Source of the DNA: an uncultured Bacteroidales bacterium
Lineage (GTDB): Bacteria; Bacteroidota; Bacteroidia; Bacteroidales; Muribaculaceae
NCBI GenBank assembly: GCA_900542185.1
Contig: UQMZ01000078.1
Coordinates: 1 to 8,970, forward strand
Length of the DNA: 8,970 nt
Direction of reading: 5' to 3'
Shown here in pieces: positions 1-7,491 of the stretch; within the stretch, counting starts at the first letter, position 1, and every line of letters starts with the position of its first letter. A program made the position numbers and the translations under genes. The notes beneath the pieces were generated by a model that worked only from the letters and a program-made list of their open reading frames with translations, was not told the DNA's origin and made no database searches.

Positions 1-70
1 CTTATCACTATGGCTTCAGACTTACTTTTGCCTTTATCACAGATTCTGCTTGCGCAGGAGCGGGAACATA

Positions 71-215
71 CACAGAATACTTCTGTGAAAATTCTCGTTG
101 CCGTCAATGACGGCTCTGTGCCACGGCCGAGTCTGGCCCGAAGCGACGTATAAGAAAAAGTTCTGTGCCGTTCTGTCAGTTCTGTGCGGATGCGCAGCAT
201 CCGAATAGTTCTGTG
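71..215. repeat. TTCTGTG repeat cluster with three short-loop hairpins
   Basis: TTCTGTG occurs exactly at 81-87, 161-167, 180-186 and 209-215. One-base variants lie at 114-120 (CTCTGTG) and 171-177 (TTCTGTC), and an inverted copy (CACAGAA) lies at 71-77. Three perfect inverted repeats, each with a 3-base loop, are interleaved: CACAGAA-TAC-TTCTGTG at 71-87, CCGTC-AAT-GACGG at 101-113, and CGGATGC-GCA-GCATCCG at 187-203. TCTGTG words flank the last two. The spacing is irregular and there are no unique spacers, so this is not a CRISPR array. It could be a REP-like intergenic element or the transcript end of an upstream gene; its function is unknown. Confidence 0.6.
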
Positions 216-319
216 AGTCTGATTTCTTTTAATTTCATCATGAGAACTTGGAAACTTGAATGCCTTAAAATTGGTTATATTATCCCGAAAACAGATTTTT
301 ACAAACCAAGAAATATTAA

Positions 320-327
320 TAATTTTG
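320..327 (+). promoter_or_regulatory. Bacteroidetes-type -7 element for first AraC regulator
   Basis: TAATTTTG matches the Bacteroidetes sigma-ABfr -7 consensus TAnnTTTG exactly. Its last base is 21 bases before the A of the ATG at 348, giving a short leader. A T-run at 296-300 lies at roughly the right distance for a -33 element but does not match TTG. The sequence after the element (TTTGCACCTG) closely resembles that after the two other promoters in this window. Confidence 0.6.
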
Positions 328-347
328 CACCTGAAAACTAAAGCATT

Positions 348-1247
348 ATGACAAACCGGGTAAAATTAGACACGATACGACATCTCAACGATCATTACGG
401 ATTCGAGCATCTGAATCCGATGATTGCCGTGGGACATTATAATGGAGAGCTGGTGCCAGGCTCGACTACGTACGAATTTGGCGTATATGCCATTTATATT
501 AAGGAGACCAAGGGATGTGAGCTTAATTACGGACTCACGAAATATGATTTCGATGAAATGTCCGTGACGGCTTTTGCACCCGGTCAGAAAGTCACCGCCG
601 TAGTGGAGGAGGGGCAGGAACAGCCTCGCTGGACAGTGCTTGCCTTCCATCCCGATTTTCTGGTGCGCACGCCGTTAGGGCGTAAGATGTCGTCGTACGG
701 ATATTTCTCATACAGCAGCAACGAGGCCCTGCACCTTTCGAAAGAGGAGGTCGACCTGCTGAGCGCGGTGCTCTCGCTGATTGAACGCGAGATGAAACAC
801 AGCATAGACCGCCATTCGCGTTCCATCATAATATCGCATATTGAGGTATTTCTTGACTACTGCCTGCGGTTTTACGAGCGCCAGTTCTATTCGCGCGAGG
901 TAATCAACAATACGGTAGTCGAAAAGTTCAACGCCCTGCTTGATGAATACCTGACCAATGACATCAGCGAACGGGGTCTGCCTACCGTGGCTTATTTCGC
1001 CGACAGGCTGAACCTGTCGGCCGGATACTTCGGCGAGCTTGTCAAGACCAGCACCGGAACAACGGCAAAGGACATGATTGCCGACAGACTGGTCAATGCC
1101 GCGCGCGAGTTGCTTAACGACCTTACCCTGTCGGTGACGCAGGTAGGGGATATGCTTGGTTTCGAATATCCCCAGCATTTTGTCCGTTTCTTCAAGCGCC
1201 GCACAGGCCGCACTCCGAAAGAATACCGCACAATATCCATTAACTGA
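348..1247 (+). CDS. AraC-family transcriptional regulator
   Basis: This 299-residue protein has the layout of an AraC/XylS regulator: a variable N-terminal sensing region (about 1-180) and a C-terminal DNA-binding domain with two helix-turn-helix units (about 192-299). The first recognition unit lies around residues 212-233 (AYFADRLNLSAGYFGELVK). The second, near 262-285, carries the family signature VGDMLGFEYPQHFVRFFKRRTGRTPKEYR in shortened form as GF at 271-272, FVRFFKRR at 278-285 and TPKEYR at 289-294. The N-terminal part has beta-rich stretches as in cupin-like sensor domains, but its ligand cannot be read from sequence. The start is supported by a TAnnTTTG promoter 21 bases upstream; there is no Shine-Dalgarno sequence, as usual in this phylum. 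The acetyltransferase gene follows after 32 bases on the same strand, so the two are probably co-transcribed and the regulator may control its neighbour. Family assignment is secure; target is inference. Confidence 0.93.
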   Translation: MTNRVKLDTIRHLNDHYGFEHLNPMIAVGHYNGELVPGSTTYEFGVYAIYIKETKGCELNYGLTKYDFDEMSVTAFAPGQKVTAVVEEGQEQPRWTVLAFHPDFLVRTPLGRKMSSYGYFSYSSNEALHLSKEEVDLLSAVLSLIEREMKHSIDRHSRSIIISHIEVFLDYCLRFYERQFYSREVINNTVVEKFNALLDEYLTNDISERGLPTVAYFADRLNLSAGYFGELVKTSTGTTAKDMIADRLVNAARELLNDLTLSVTQVGDMLGFEYPQHFVRFFKRRTGRTPKEYRTISIN

Positions 1248-1279
1248 ACCCATAACAGACTCAAAACCATACAGGACAG

Positions 1280-1846
1280 ATGAGACACGAAATCTTTGAC
1301 AGGGACGTGCGCGGCGAGATGGTGTCGCCGAACGATCCGGGCTATGACCTACTTATAGCGGATATTTTCGACACGATGAAGACGGCCACGGAGATGAACA
1401 CCGGCTACCGCACGCCGGAAGAAGTTCACGAGTTCATGGGGCGCATACTTGACAAGCCGCTTGACGAATCAACTACGGTGCTTCCCCCTTTATATATAGA
1501 CTACGGCAAACCCGTGACAATCGGCAAACGATGCTTCATCCAGCAATGCTGTACTTTTTTCGGACGCGGAGGCATCGAAATCGGCAATGATGTTTTCATC
1601 GGGCCCAAGTGCAACCTTATTACCATCAACCACGATGTCAACCCCGACAACCGCAGTGCAACCTATGGCAAACCCATAAAGATCGAGGACAAGGTCTGGC
1701 TCGGCATCAACGCCACCGTTCTTCCCGGCGTCACCCTCGGCTACGGCTGTATTGTCGGAGCCAATTCAGTCGTGACCAAGGATGTGCCGCCCATGACCAT
1801 CGTAGCCGGTAATCCGGCACGAATCATCAAGAAAATCGAGGTCTGA
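1280..1846 (+). CDS. Sugar O-acetyltransferase, LacA/Maa type (left-handed beta-helix)
   Basis: This 188-residue protein belongs to the galactoside/maltose O-acetyltransferase group of hexapeptide-repeat enzymes, which move an acetyl group from acetyl-CoA to a sugar hydroxyl in the cytoplasm. The N-terminal part (about 5-60) matches the Maa N-terminal domain, with GEMVSPNDPGYD at 12-23 and a helical NTGYRTPEEVHEFMGRIL stretch at 40-57. From about 76 onward hexapeptide turns build the beta-helix (VTIGKRCFI at 79-87, IEIGNDVFIG at 99-108, VWLGINATVLPG at 139-150). The catalytic histidine is His118 in the TINHD motif (115-119). The end VVTKDVPP...VAGNPARIIKKI (164-186) is the usual CoA-side tail. 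The length is normal for the family and the protein looks intact. The gene lies 32 bases after the AraC regulator, with a weak purine stretch (AGGACAG) just before the ATG. The natural acceptor sugar cannot be told from sequence. Confidence 0.92.
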   Translation: MRHEIFDRDVRGEMVSPNDPGYDLLIADIFDTMKTATEMNTGYRTPEEVHEFMGRILDKPLDESTTVLPPLYIDYGKPVTIGKRCFIQQCCTFFGRGGIEIGNDVFIGPKCNLITINHDVNPDNRSATYGKPIKIEDKVWLGINATVLPGVTLGYGCIVGANSVVTKDVPPMTIVAGNPARIIKKIEV

Positions 1847-1881
1847 TTACATCATCTTACGATGGAATTAACAGCTTCGCC

Positions 1882-2100
1882 TCACAAGGCAAATAAATGA
1901 ATGCACCGAACAGTTGACTGACCTTGAAAATGTTTCGGCCGGGGAGCATCTTGTGCCGGGTAGCCTGTAATGAGGAGGTATGTGAACTCATAGTCTTCGG
2001 GAGCATTGGCAATCTTCTTGATTTGCTCCAATCCGCCATCCACGGGAATATGGAGCATAGTCCAAGACCTCTACGACAAAGGCAGGTTGCCCTGCCTTTG
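1882..2100 (-). pseudogene. Possible relic of a nitroreductase-like gene (C-terminal end)
   Basis: On the minus strand a 58-codon reading frame runs from an ATG at 2058 to a TGA at 1882-1884. It includes EQIKKIANAPEDYEF followed by TYLLITGYPAQDAPRPK. This resembles the C-terminus of FMN-dependent nitroreductases, where a (L/I)xxGYPA..xPRPK stretch is typical. Just upstream, a different frame reads GQPAFVVEVLDYAP, and a TAG stop lies 15 bases before the ATG. The last 15 or so residues no longer look like the family. I read this as a decayed C-terminal fragment rather than a working gene. The match is from memory of the family pattern over a short stretch, so the assignment is tentative; it could also be a chance frame. 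Confidence 0.33.
2077..2100. terminator. Perfect 10-bp hairpin between convergent transcripts
   Basis: CAAAGGCAGG (2077-2086), loop TTGC, CCTGCCTTTG (2091-2100) form an uninterrupted 10-bp stem with a 4-base loop. It lies 22 bases past the stop of the TolC-like gene (minus strand) and about 230 bases past the acetyltransferase stop (plus strand), between two converging transcription units, as expected for a terminator. No T-run follows on the minus strand. On the plus strand a TTTTT run begins about 10 bases after the stem, too far for a classical intrinsic terminator. Terminator role is therefore inferred from position and stem strength. Confidence 0.5.
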
Positions 2101-2122
2101 CCTACATGAGTTTTTATGCCGA

Positions 2123-3379
2123 TTACCTTCCTGTGGATATAAGATATTCTGTCTTTTTTATTTCATAAGTGGAATATGCCTCGGAATATCGGTCTTTACT
2201 CTGTTGAAAAAGTGTCTGGGCTTCGAGCAAATCACTCATGGTGGAAATGCCAGCTTTGTAGTAGTTTTCATTAAGTCGGAGATTCTCGGCTGCCTGTTCA
2301 ATCGATTTCTTTGCAAGTATAGCCCGTTGGTAGGCATTGCATAGATCATTTTGAGATTTACGCATCCTGATTACCAACTGTTCCTGCCCGTCGTTGAGTT
2401 GCGTTATGGCATTTTCACAGGCAAGTTTCTGTTTTTTCATCGTATGCGGAGCTTTCCATGAAATAGGGATTGAAACCGTTACAAGACCCATGAGTGAATT
2501 TTGCGACGGACCCATGAAATTCTGGAACAGATATCCTCCACTTACTGACACTGTAGGCAAAAACTCTCCGAGCGTTATTTTCTTCTGCAGGCGTGCAGCC
2601 TCAACGCTTTTGTCAAGCAGTCTGTATTCCGTCGTAGCCAAAACCGCATCACCATGATTGACAAAAAGGGATTCCGGCGATTCAAGCGGATGTTCCATGT
2701 CGATTGCCAGTTCCAAAGAATCCCTATCCAGACCCATACATTGCGCCAGAAGCATTTTCAGGACACCGATATTGTTTTCCACATCAATATACGCGCTTCT
2801 ATTATCATTAAGGCGAAGATTAACCTGTAATAAATCATTCGGCTTTGTAATGCCTGCTTTCACGGCATTGGCTACTTCGCGTCGGATAGTATCAAGAAGG
2901 CAACGGGCACTTTCAAGAGTATGCACTTTTTCCGACAGAGCCACAATCTGCCAATAATATTGGTCAACGGTCAGTCTGACTTCATTGGCGGTCTGGATAC
3001 GCTGTATTTCACTTATCTCCACTCCGAGTTCAGCCATCTTGTAGCCATTGAATATCCTTCCACCGGCATATATGGGCAATGAAGCCATCGCATTCGCATA
3101 CCACCCGCCGTCAAGCATCTCCATAGACTGAGGCCCCATATCCATTTTTATCATGCTGTCGCTGGCTTTCATTCCACCGCCTCCGACCGACAATGAAGGA
3201 AAGAAATTGGCAAGTGCCTCTTTCTTCCCCTGCATGGCAGACAAGGCATCGTTGTCCGCCATTTTCATGCGGGCATTGCGGGCCAATGCCATGTCGCGAC
3301 ATTCGCCTGGATTATATCTCTTTTGTGCCGATGCCGTTACTGCCAGCACCAGTGATATTATTAAAAGAAGTTTTTTCAT
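2123..3379 (-). CDS. TolC-family outer-membrane efflux channel
   Basis: This 418-residue protein is the outer-membrane channel of the tripartite pump encoded with the two genes upstream. A Sec signal peptide is clear: MKK, a hydrophobic core, then ASA at 16-18 with cleavage expected before Gln19. Two repeated halves of the outer-membrane-efflux family can be seen, each with a beta-strand segment and long helices. The first has FFPSLSVGGG near 59-68 and the helix-rich region around residues 125-215. The second has EFLPTVSVSGGYLFQNF near 273-289, followed by SIPI and long amphipathic helices to the end. LLEAQTLFQQSKDRYSEAYSTY near the C-terminus is the usual closing motif. The length is typical. 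The ATG overlaps the TGA of the permease gene by the ATGA at 3376-3379, suggesting translational coupling. No second TolC or further pump gene follows, and a strong hairpin lies just downstream. Confidence 0.93.
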   Translation of the reverse strand: MKKLLLIISLVLAVTASAQKRYNPGECRDMALARNARMKMADNDALSAMQGKKEALANFFPSLSVGGGGMKASDSMIKMDMGPQSMEMLDGGWYANAMASLPIYAGGRIFNGYKMAELGVEISEIQRIQTANEVRLTVDQYYWQIVALSEKVHTLESARCLLDTIRREVANAVKAGITKPNDLLQVNLRLNDNRSAYIDVENNIGVLKMLLAQCMGLDRDSLELAIDMEHPLESPESLFVNHGDAVLATTEYRLLDKSVEAARLQKKITLGEFLPTVSVSGGYLFQNFMGPSQNSLMGLVTVSIPISWKAPHTMKKQKLACENAITQLNDGQEQLVIRMRKSQNDLCNAYQRAILAKKSIEQAAENLRLNENYYKAGISTMSDLLEAQTLFQQSKDRYSEAYSTYEIKKTEYLISTGR

Positions 3380-6300
3380 TTCTGTCTATGTATTTTCCAA
3401 TAAATTACCGGAAGGACTGTCACAACGAGTATCAGCGCGCCGATTCCTCCGAAAAGGATAGTGATTCCGACGGGCTTCCACATGGCTGAGCCGGAGATTA
3501 TCATCGGCACGACACCAACCGCGGTAGTTACCGTTGTAAGGAAAATCGGTACCATTCTCCGCTTGCCGGCTTCCAATGCCGCCTCGCGTGGAGTCTTGCC
3601 GTTTTTCAATCCATATTCGGCGTGTTCGAATATCAGGATTTCATTGCGCATGATAAGCCCCATCAGAGTAATAAAGCCGAATATCGTTGTCAATCCCATA
3701 GTGGTCCGGGTTGAGAACAGGCCGAACATGGCACCCGGCACAAATAGAAGTACGGCAAACATACATACCAGAGTCAGCGCGTAACTCTTGAAATTGAACA
3801 GCAAAAAGAAGAAGATAATAATCATGGCAATACCAAGCCCGGCACCGAGCTGCGGCAGGCTTTCATTGTCATTTTCAATCTCTCCGCCGATTTCGGTAGT
3901 CACACCCTGCGGCAGACGTATGTTCTCACTGACATATTTTTGCAAATCAGGCACGATTTCTTCTGCCATCATTGTGCGTGGCAGTTCAGCCGTTACGGTC
4001 AGGCATCTCACACCATTGCGGTGGACTATTTTCGATTCGCTCCATTTGGGGGACACCTTGGCGATTTGCCTTAAAGGTACTGTCTTCGCCGAGGTCATCT
4101 GCCGGACAGGCAAATTGTCGAATTTGTCAAAATCGGCATTGCCCCAGCCATTATCCTTGAGAACCACCGGCAATCCATAATCGTCCTCCCAGATAGTGGT
4201 CACAAAACGGTCGTTTGTATGCGACATAAGTTGCAGCGATGTGGTCTGACGGTTCAACCCCAGACGGGATGCCGCTTTTTCATCAAGCGTTACCTCCACA
4301 ACCGGTTCAGGCTGTTCGAAGTCGGTGCGTACCCAAAGTAAATCCGGGTTCTGACGCATATACTGCATCAGTTGGTCTGCGGCATAATGCAGCGAATCGG
4401 GATTATCACCGTAAAAACGGAATTCCAATGCTTGAAACACTTGCGAATCAAGCTGTTTGAACTTGACAAAAGCATTCGGGAAAGCCTCCGACAGTTTTTC
4501 AGTGTATTCATCCACAAGTTCAACTGTGGCATCATTGGATGTAGTGTTTACAATGAACTGCGCGAAATTCTTTCCACCCTGTTTCGGGGTATAGGAGGCT
4601 TGAAAACGAGGGGACGCACACCCTTTGAACGACGTTATTGCCTTGACCCTTTCATCTTTGCTCAATACATTATAAACGGAATCAGTCACAGCCACTGTTT
4701 CCGCCAGCCCGGTTCCTTTAGGCAGATATATTTCGACCGCAAACTGGTCCCGTTCCGAACATGACATCATTCTTTTCTTTATTCCTCCGGCGAAGAAAAG
4801 CGTCGACAGCATCAGTGCGGCAGCAATTCCGAGCGTCAGCCACGCATGGGCGAATACCCATTCAAGAAGTCTGTCATAAGCCTGCTGGACATAGTCTGTG
4901 ATTGTTTTCTTTCCTTCCTTGCGGTTCTTTTTCTTTATTAGGATAACCGCGAGAATAGGCACGACAACCATAGCGACAAAGAGTGAGGTCATCAGGTTTA
5001 TTGCTATCGTAATAGGGAAGTCATGCAGAAAATCTCCTTTCTGGCCGGTGCAGGTAATCAGAAGCGGGAAGAAAATAGCACTAATGCAGGCTGTGGCCAG
5101 AAGCATGGCGAGAAAATACTCCGACACACTTTTACAGGCTGCGTGCCAACGGCTGTAACCTTTATTGAGGTATTCAAGATAACCGTCAATTACAATGACC
5201 GAGTCGTCCACCACCATGCCAAGCACTACAATCATAGCGGCAAGCGTTATGGTATTCAACGGTATGCCCACAAGATACATGATGCCCAATGATATGAATG
5301 TAGTGACCGGAATGGCTGTGGAGGCTACAAGTGCGGAGCTTATCGGAAACAGAATCATCATCATCAGAATGATTACAGCCATTGATATGAACAGGTCGCG
5401 GAGAAATGAATTGACACTGGCGTTCACAACTCCGGCCTGATCGCTTATGCAGTCGATAACTATATCTTCCGGCAATGATGTCGCCTTTATTTCGGCAAGC
5501 ATCTTTTCAACATCTTTGCCATATTGCACGATATTGTTTCCCGCAAGCATCTCCATCGAGATTATGACACAGCGGTTGCCATTGTATTCTATATAGCCCC
5601 CGGTCAGGTCATATCCACGGGTCACAGACGCGATATCCCTTATTCTGACCACATGATTGCCGCCATCGCTGTATATTATCTGATCCGCTATTTCATCTTC
5701 GCCTTTTAATGATGGGCTTACATGGATAGGGGTATCGTTGCTCCAACCTCCAAGACTGCCGCTGACAGTCGTGATTCCCTGTCCTGACAACACATCTATA
5801 ATTACCTGCGGGCTGATCCCGTATTCTGAAAGACGGTTGTAATCCACGTTTATCACAATCTGTTCTTTTAGATTGCCCAAAACGCGCACGTTGGAGACCG
5901 AGGGGAGTTGTCTCAACCTGTCGCCGATAAGTTCACAGTATTTGTCCAGCTCCCGATAGCTCCGGCTGTCGCTTTCCACCGCGACCAGCAATGCCGAAGT
6001 ATCTCCGAACTCATCATTTACAACCACATCCACCACTCCTTTGGGCAATGATGATTTGAAACTGTTGAGTCCGTGCTTTATCTTGCTCCACACCTCATCC
6101 TTGTCGGATACATCGTCATTCAGTTCAACCATTACGCTGCAAAGCCCGTTCTGGCTGGTGCTGACGGTCTTAGCCCTGTTGACCTCCTTGAATGTGAACA
6201 GGTATCTTTCAAGAGGCTTTACCAATTGTTCCTCCACTTCCTCGCTTGTAGCACCGGGATATATCCCTACGACAACCCCCGTCCGCAGAGTAAAATCCGG

Positions 6301-6429
6301 GAATTCCGCTTTGGGCATTTTGTCCAGCCCATAAATACCCAGAATTGCCATAAGACCGACAATCAGGAGCGTGATGCGGTAGTTATGCATCAGCCATGCC
6401 ACCCATCTGCTATTCTTTTCTTTTTTCAT
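3376..6429 (-). CDS. RND efflux transporter permease subunit (AcrB/hydrophobe-amphiphile superfamily)
   Basis: This 1017-residue protein is the proton-driven inner-membrane pump. The fold is readable: TM1 at about 18-34, a large periplasmic loop (about 35-340), TM2-6 (about 344-498), TM7 (about 528-548), the second periplasmic loop (about 550-858) and TM8-12 (about 861-1010). TM4 carries the paired aspartates Asp408 and Asp409 in GMVVDDSVIVID, the proton-relay pair of the superfamily. In TM10 the position of the AcrB relay lysine is arginine (Arg928 in GLIMRNEILIFE), a variant also known in other RND clades. The N-terminal PGATSEEVEEQLVKPLE (58-74) is the usual porter-domain motif. There is no CzcA-type heavy-metal signature I can point to, so organic substrates such as drugs, bile salts or detergents are more likely; the actual substrate is unknown. 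The gene overlaps both neighbours by ATGA (6426-6429 and 3376-3379) and shows no disruption. Confidence 0.95.
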   Translation of the reverse strand: MKKEKNSRWVAWLMHNYRITLLIVGLMAILGIYGLDKMPKAEFPDFTLRTGVVVGIYPGATSEEVEEQLVKPLERYLFTFKEVNRAKTVSTSQNGLCSVMVELNDDVSDKDEVWSKIKHGLNSFKSSLPKGVVDVVVNDEFGDTSALLVAVESDSRSYRELDKYCELIGDRLRQLPSVSNVRVLGNLKEQIVINVDYNRLSEYGISPQVIIDVLSGQGITTVSGSLGGWSNDTPIHVSPSLKGEDEIADQIIYSDGGNHVVRIRDIASVTRGYDLTGGYIEYNGNRCVIISMEMLAGNNIVQYGKDVEKMLAEIKATSLPEDIVIDCISDQAGVVNASVNSFLRDLFISMAVIILMMMILFPISSALVASTAIPVTTFISLGIMYLVGIPLNTITLAAMIVVLGMVVDDSVIVIDGYLEYLNKGYSRWHAACKSVSEYFLAMLLATACISAIFFPLLITCTGQKGDFLHDFPITIAINLMTSLFVAMVVVPILAVILIKKKNRKEGKKTITDYVQQAYDRLLEWVFAHAWLTLGIAAALMLSTLFFAGGIKKRMMSCSERDQFAVEIYLPKGTGLAETVAVTDSVYNVLSKDERVKAITSFKGCASPRFQASYTPKQGGKNFAQFIVNTTSNDATVELVDEYTEKLSEAFPNAFVKFKQLDSQVFQALEFRFYGDNPDSLHYAADQLMQYMRQNPDLLWVRTDFEQPEPVVEVTLDEKAASRLGLNRQTTSLQLMSHTNDRFVTTIWEDDYGLPVVLKDNGWGNADFDKFDNLPVRQMTSAKTVPLRQIAKVSPKWSESKIVHRNGVRCLTVTAELPRTMMAEEIVPDLQKYVSENIRLPQGVTTEIGGEIENDNESLPQLGAGLGIAMIIIFFFLLFNFKSYALTLVCMFAVLLFVPGAMFGLFSTRTTMGLTTIFGFITLMGLIMRNEILIFEHAEYGLKNGKTPREAALEAGKRRMVPIFLTTVTTAVGVVPMIISGSAMWKPVGITILFGGIGALILVVTVLPVIYWKIHRQK

Positions 6430-7445
6430 AATGTGATGACTTTGCTTCCCTCGCTTAGTTTCTGCATACCGCGGACTATCAGGGAATCATTCTCGTTGAT
6501 GCCGGATATTATTTCTATTCTTGAACCGTGTGTCCTCCCGGTATTGACATCGAATCTTTTGGCAACGCCATCCTTTTTTATCCAGACATACAATGTCTCG
6601 CCGGCACCTTTCATAATTGCCGTTACAGGCACTGTCAAGACATCGGGGCGAGTGTTCTGGAATATCACCTCGCATAACATTCCTGGCAAAATTTCATGAG
6701 AGGGATTGCCAACCTCAATACTGACGCTGTAAGTGTGTGTCATTAAATCGCTTTGCACGTTCTTGGCTATCCGACCGCCGATAAATTTTCTTTTGCCGAG
6801 TGCATCTACGGTTATCGTTGAGGGAGTGTCGGAATGAATGTCGCCTATTTCTTTTTCAGGAACGGAAACATTTACTTTCACCGTGTTTATATCCACTATC
6901 GTGACAATAGGCTGACCCGGCATTACAGTTTCTCCGGCCTGAACCATCTTTTGCCCGATCGTGCCGTTCACGGGCGAATAAAGCCGGCAATCGTTAAGGT
7001 TTTTATTTGCGATGTCATACGCTGCTTGGGCCTGTGCAAGTTTGCTTTGCGCCTCTACCCATTGTATTTCAGGCAGACTGTTTGTGTCGTGCAAAAACTT
7101 CATGCGGTCGTAGGCATCACGGGCTTGCGACAGTACGGCTTCTGCCGACTTGAGTGCTTTCCGCATCGTTGATGGATCAATTTCTGCCAGAAGCTGACCC
7201 TTGCGGACTTCCTGCCCTTCATTTACCGTTACCTTCAATATGGTTCCGGCTGTCGGAAAACTTACTGCCGAGGTACTGGCAGCTTCGGCCTGTCCGACAA
7301 ATGTCCTGGTCAAACCGGCGTTATCCTTCGCTAAAACCTCAGTCGAGACTTTTATTGAAGGTGCTTCTTTCTTTTCCGTCTTATTGCCGCAAGAACCAAG
7401 CAATATTGCCGGTATGAGCCATAAAATAAAGTTTGAATATCTCAT
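6426..7445 (-). CDS. RND efflux periplasmic adaptor (membrane fusion protein), lipoprotein
   Basis: This 339-residue protein links the permease to the TolC channel. It begins with a lipoprotein signal peptide whose lipobox is LGSC, so Cys19 should be lipidated and anchor the protein to a membrane. The two halves of the lipoyl/biotinyl-like domain are at about 61-91 (FPTAGTILKVTVNEGQEVRKG) and 155-185 (LYSPVNGTIGQKMVQAGE), separated by a helical hairpin rich in Ala, Gln and Lys (about 92-152). A beta-barrel domain (about 188-265) and a membrane-proximal domain (about 268-339, ending LSEGSKVITL) complete the family layout. Length and order are normal. It is the first gene of the pump operon, followed by the permease through an ATGA overlap, and reads away from the second AraC regulator across a 165-base promoter region. 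The start at 7445 is supported by the lipoprotein signal and a promoter-like element 20 bases upstream. Confidence 0.94.
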   Translation of the reverse strand: MRYSNFILWLIPAILLGSCGNKTEKKEAPSIKVSTEVLAKDNAGLTRTFVGQAEAASTSAVSFPTAGTILKVTVNEGQEVRKGQLLAEIDPSTMRKALKSAEAVLSQARDAYDRMKFLHDTNSLPEIQWVEAQSKLAQAQAAYDIANKNLNDCRLYSPVNGTIGQKMVQAGETVMPGQPIVTIVDINTVKVNVSVPEKEIGDIHSDTPSTITVDALGKRKFIGGRIAKNVQSDLMTHTYSVSIEVGNPSHEILPGMLCEVIFQNTRPDVLTVPVTAIMKGAGETLYVWIKKDGVAKRFDVNTGRTHGSRIEIISGINENDSLIVRGMQKLSEGSKVITL

Positions 7446-7464
7446 GTCATTATTGTTTTTAGGC

Positions 7465-7472
7465 GCAAAATT
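7465..7472 (-). promoter_or_regulatory. Probable -7 element of the efflux operon
   Basis: Read on the minus strand this is GAATTTTG, one base away from the Bacteroidetes consensus TAnnTTTG (first T replaced by G). Its final G lies 20 bases before the A of the adaptor ATG, almost the same distance as in the two regulator promoters (21 bases each). The following sequence, TTTGCGCCTAAAAA, also parallels theirs. The imperfect match suggests a weak promoter that may depend on an activator. Confidence 0.5.
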
Positions 7473-7491
7473 CTCTATTTTCCATTATTCA

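Larger units (their letters stand above)
1..347. other. Left-end region without a recognised gene
   Basis: No gene is recognised here. Plus-strand frame 1 is open from the window edge to a TAA at 151-153, and frame 3 is open to a TGA at about 105-107. Either could be the tail of a gene cut by the window edge, but neither short peptide resembles a family I know. Bases 71-215 hold a cluster of TTCTGTG words and hairpins (separate entry). Bases 220-347 are AT-rich and lead into the promoter of the first regulator; AACTTG occurs twice 8 bases apart (245-250 and 253-258), which may be chance. Confidence 0.5.

Noticed and set aside
71..215. CRISPR array
   Set aside because: The repeated word is only 7 bases, spacing is irregular, and there are no spacers of even length and no cas genes.
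708..1253. 181-codon minus-strand open frame opposite the first AraC gene
   Set aside because: The plus-strand frame carries an unmistakable AraC DNA-binding domain; the antisense frame shows no recognisable motif.
1853..1864. Small hairpin CATC-TTAC-GATG after the acetyltransferase stop as its terminator
   Set aside because: The stem is only 4 bp with no T-run, so it is too weak to support.
1857..2039. 60-codon minus-strand frame in another phase over the nitroreductase-like relic
   Set aside because: It shows no family resemblance, while the overlapping phase carries the GYPA...PRPK pattern.
2006..2344. 112-codon plus-strand frame with a hydrophobic, Cys-rich stretch near the TolC gene end
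   Set aside because: Most of it is antisense to the TolC-like gene, and the membrane-like look comes from the complement of its codons.
3376..6429. Heavy-metal (CzcA/CusA-type) RND exporter
   Set aside because: I could not point to the metal-binding methionine cluster or the longer length typical of that group; the neighbours also show no metal-binding genes.
6073..6699. 208-codon plus-strand open frame opposite the permease/adaptor junction
   Set aside because: It is antisense to two clearly assigned pump genes, has no family resemblance or promoter, and is explained by their codon use.
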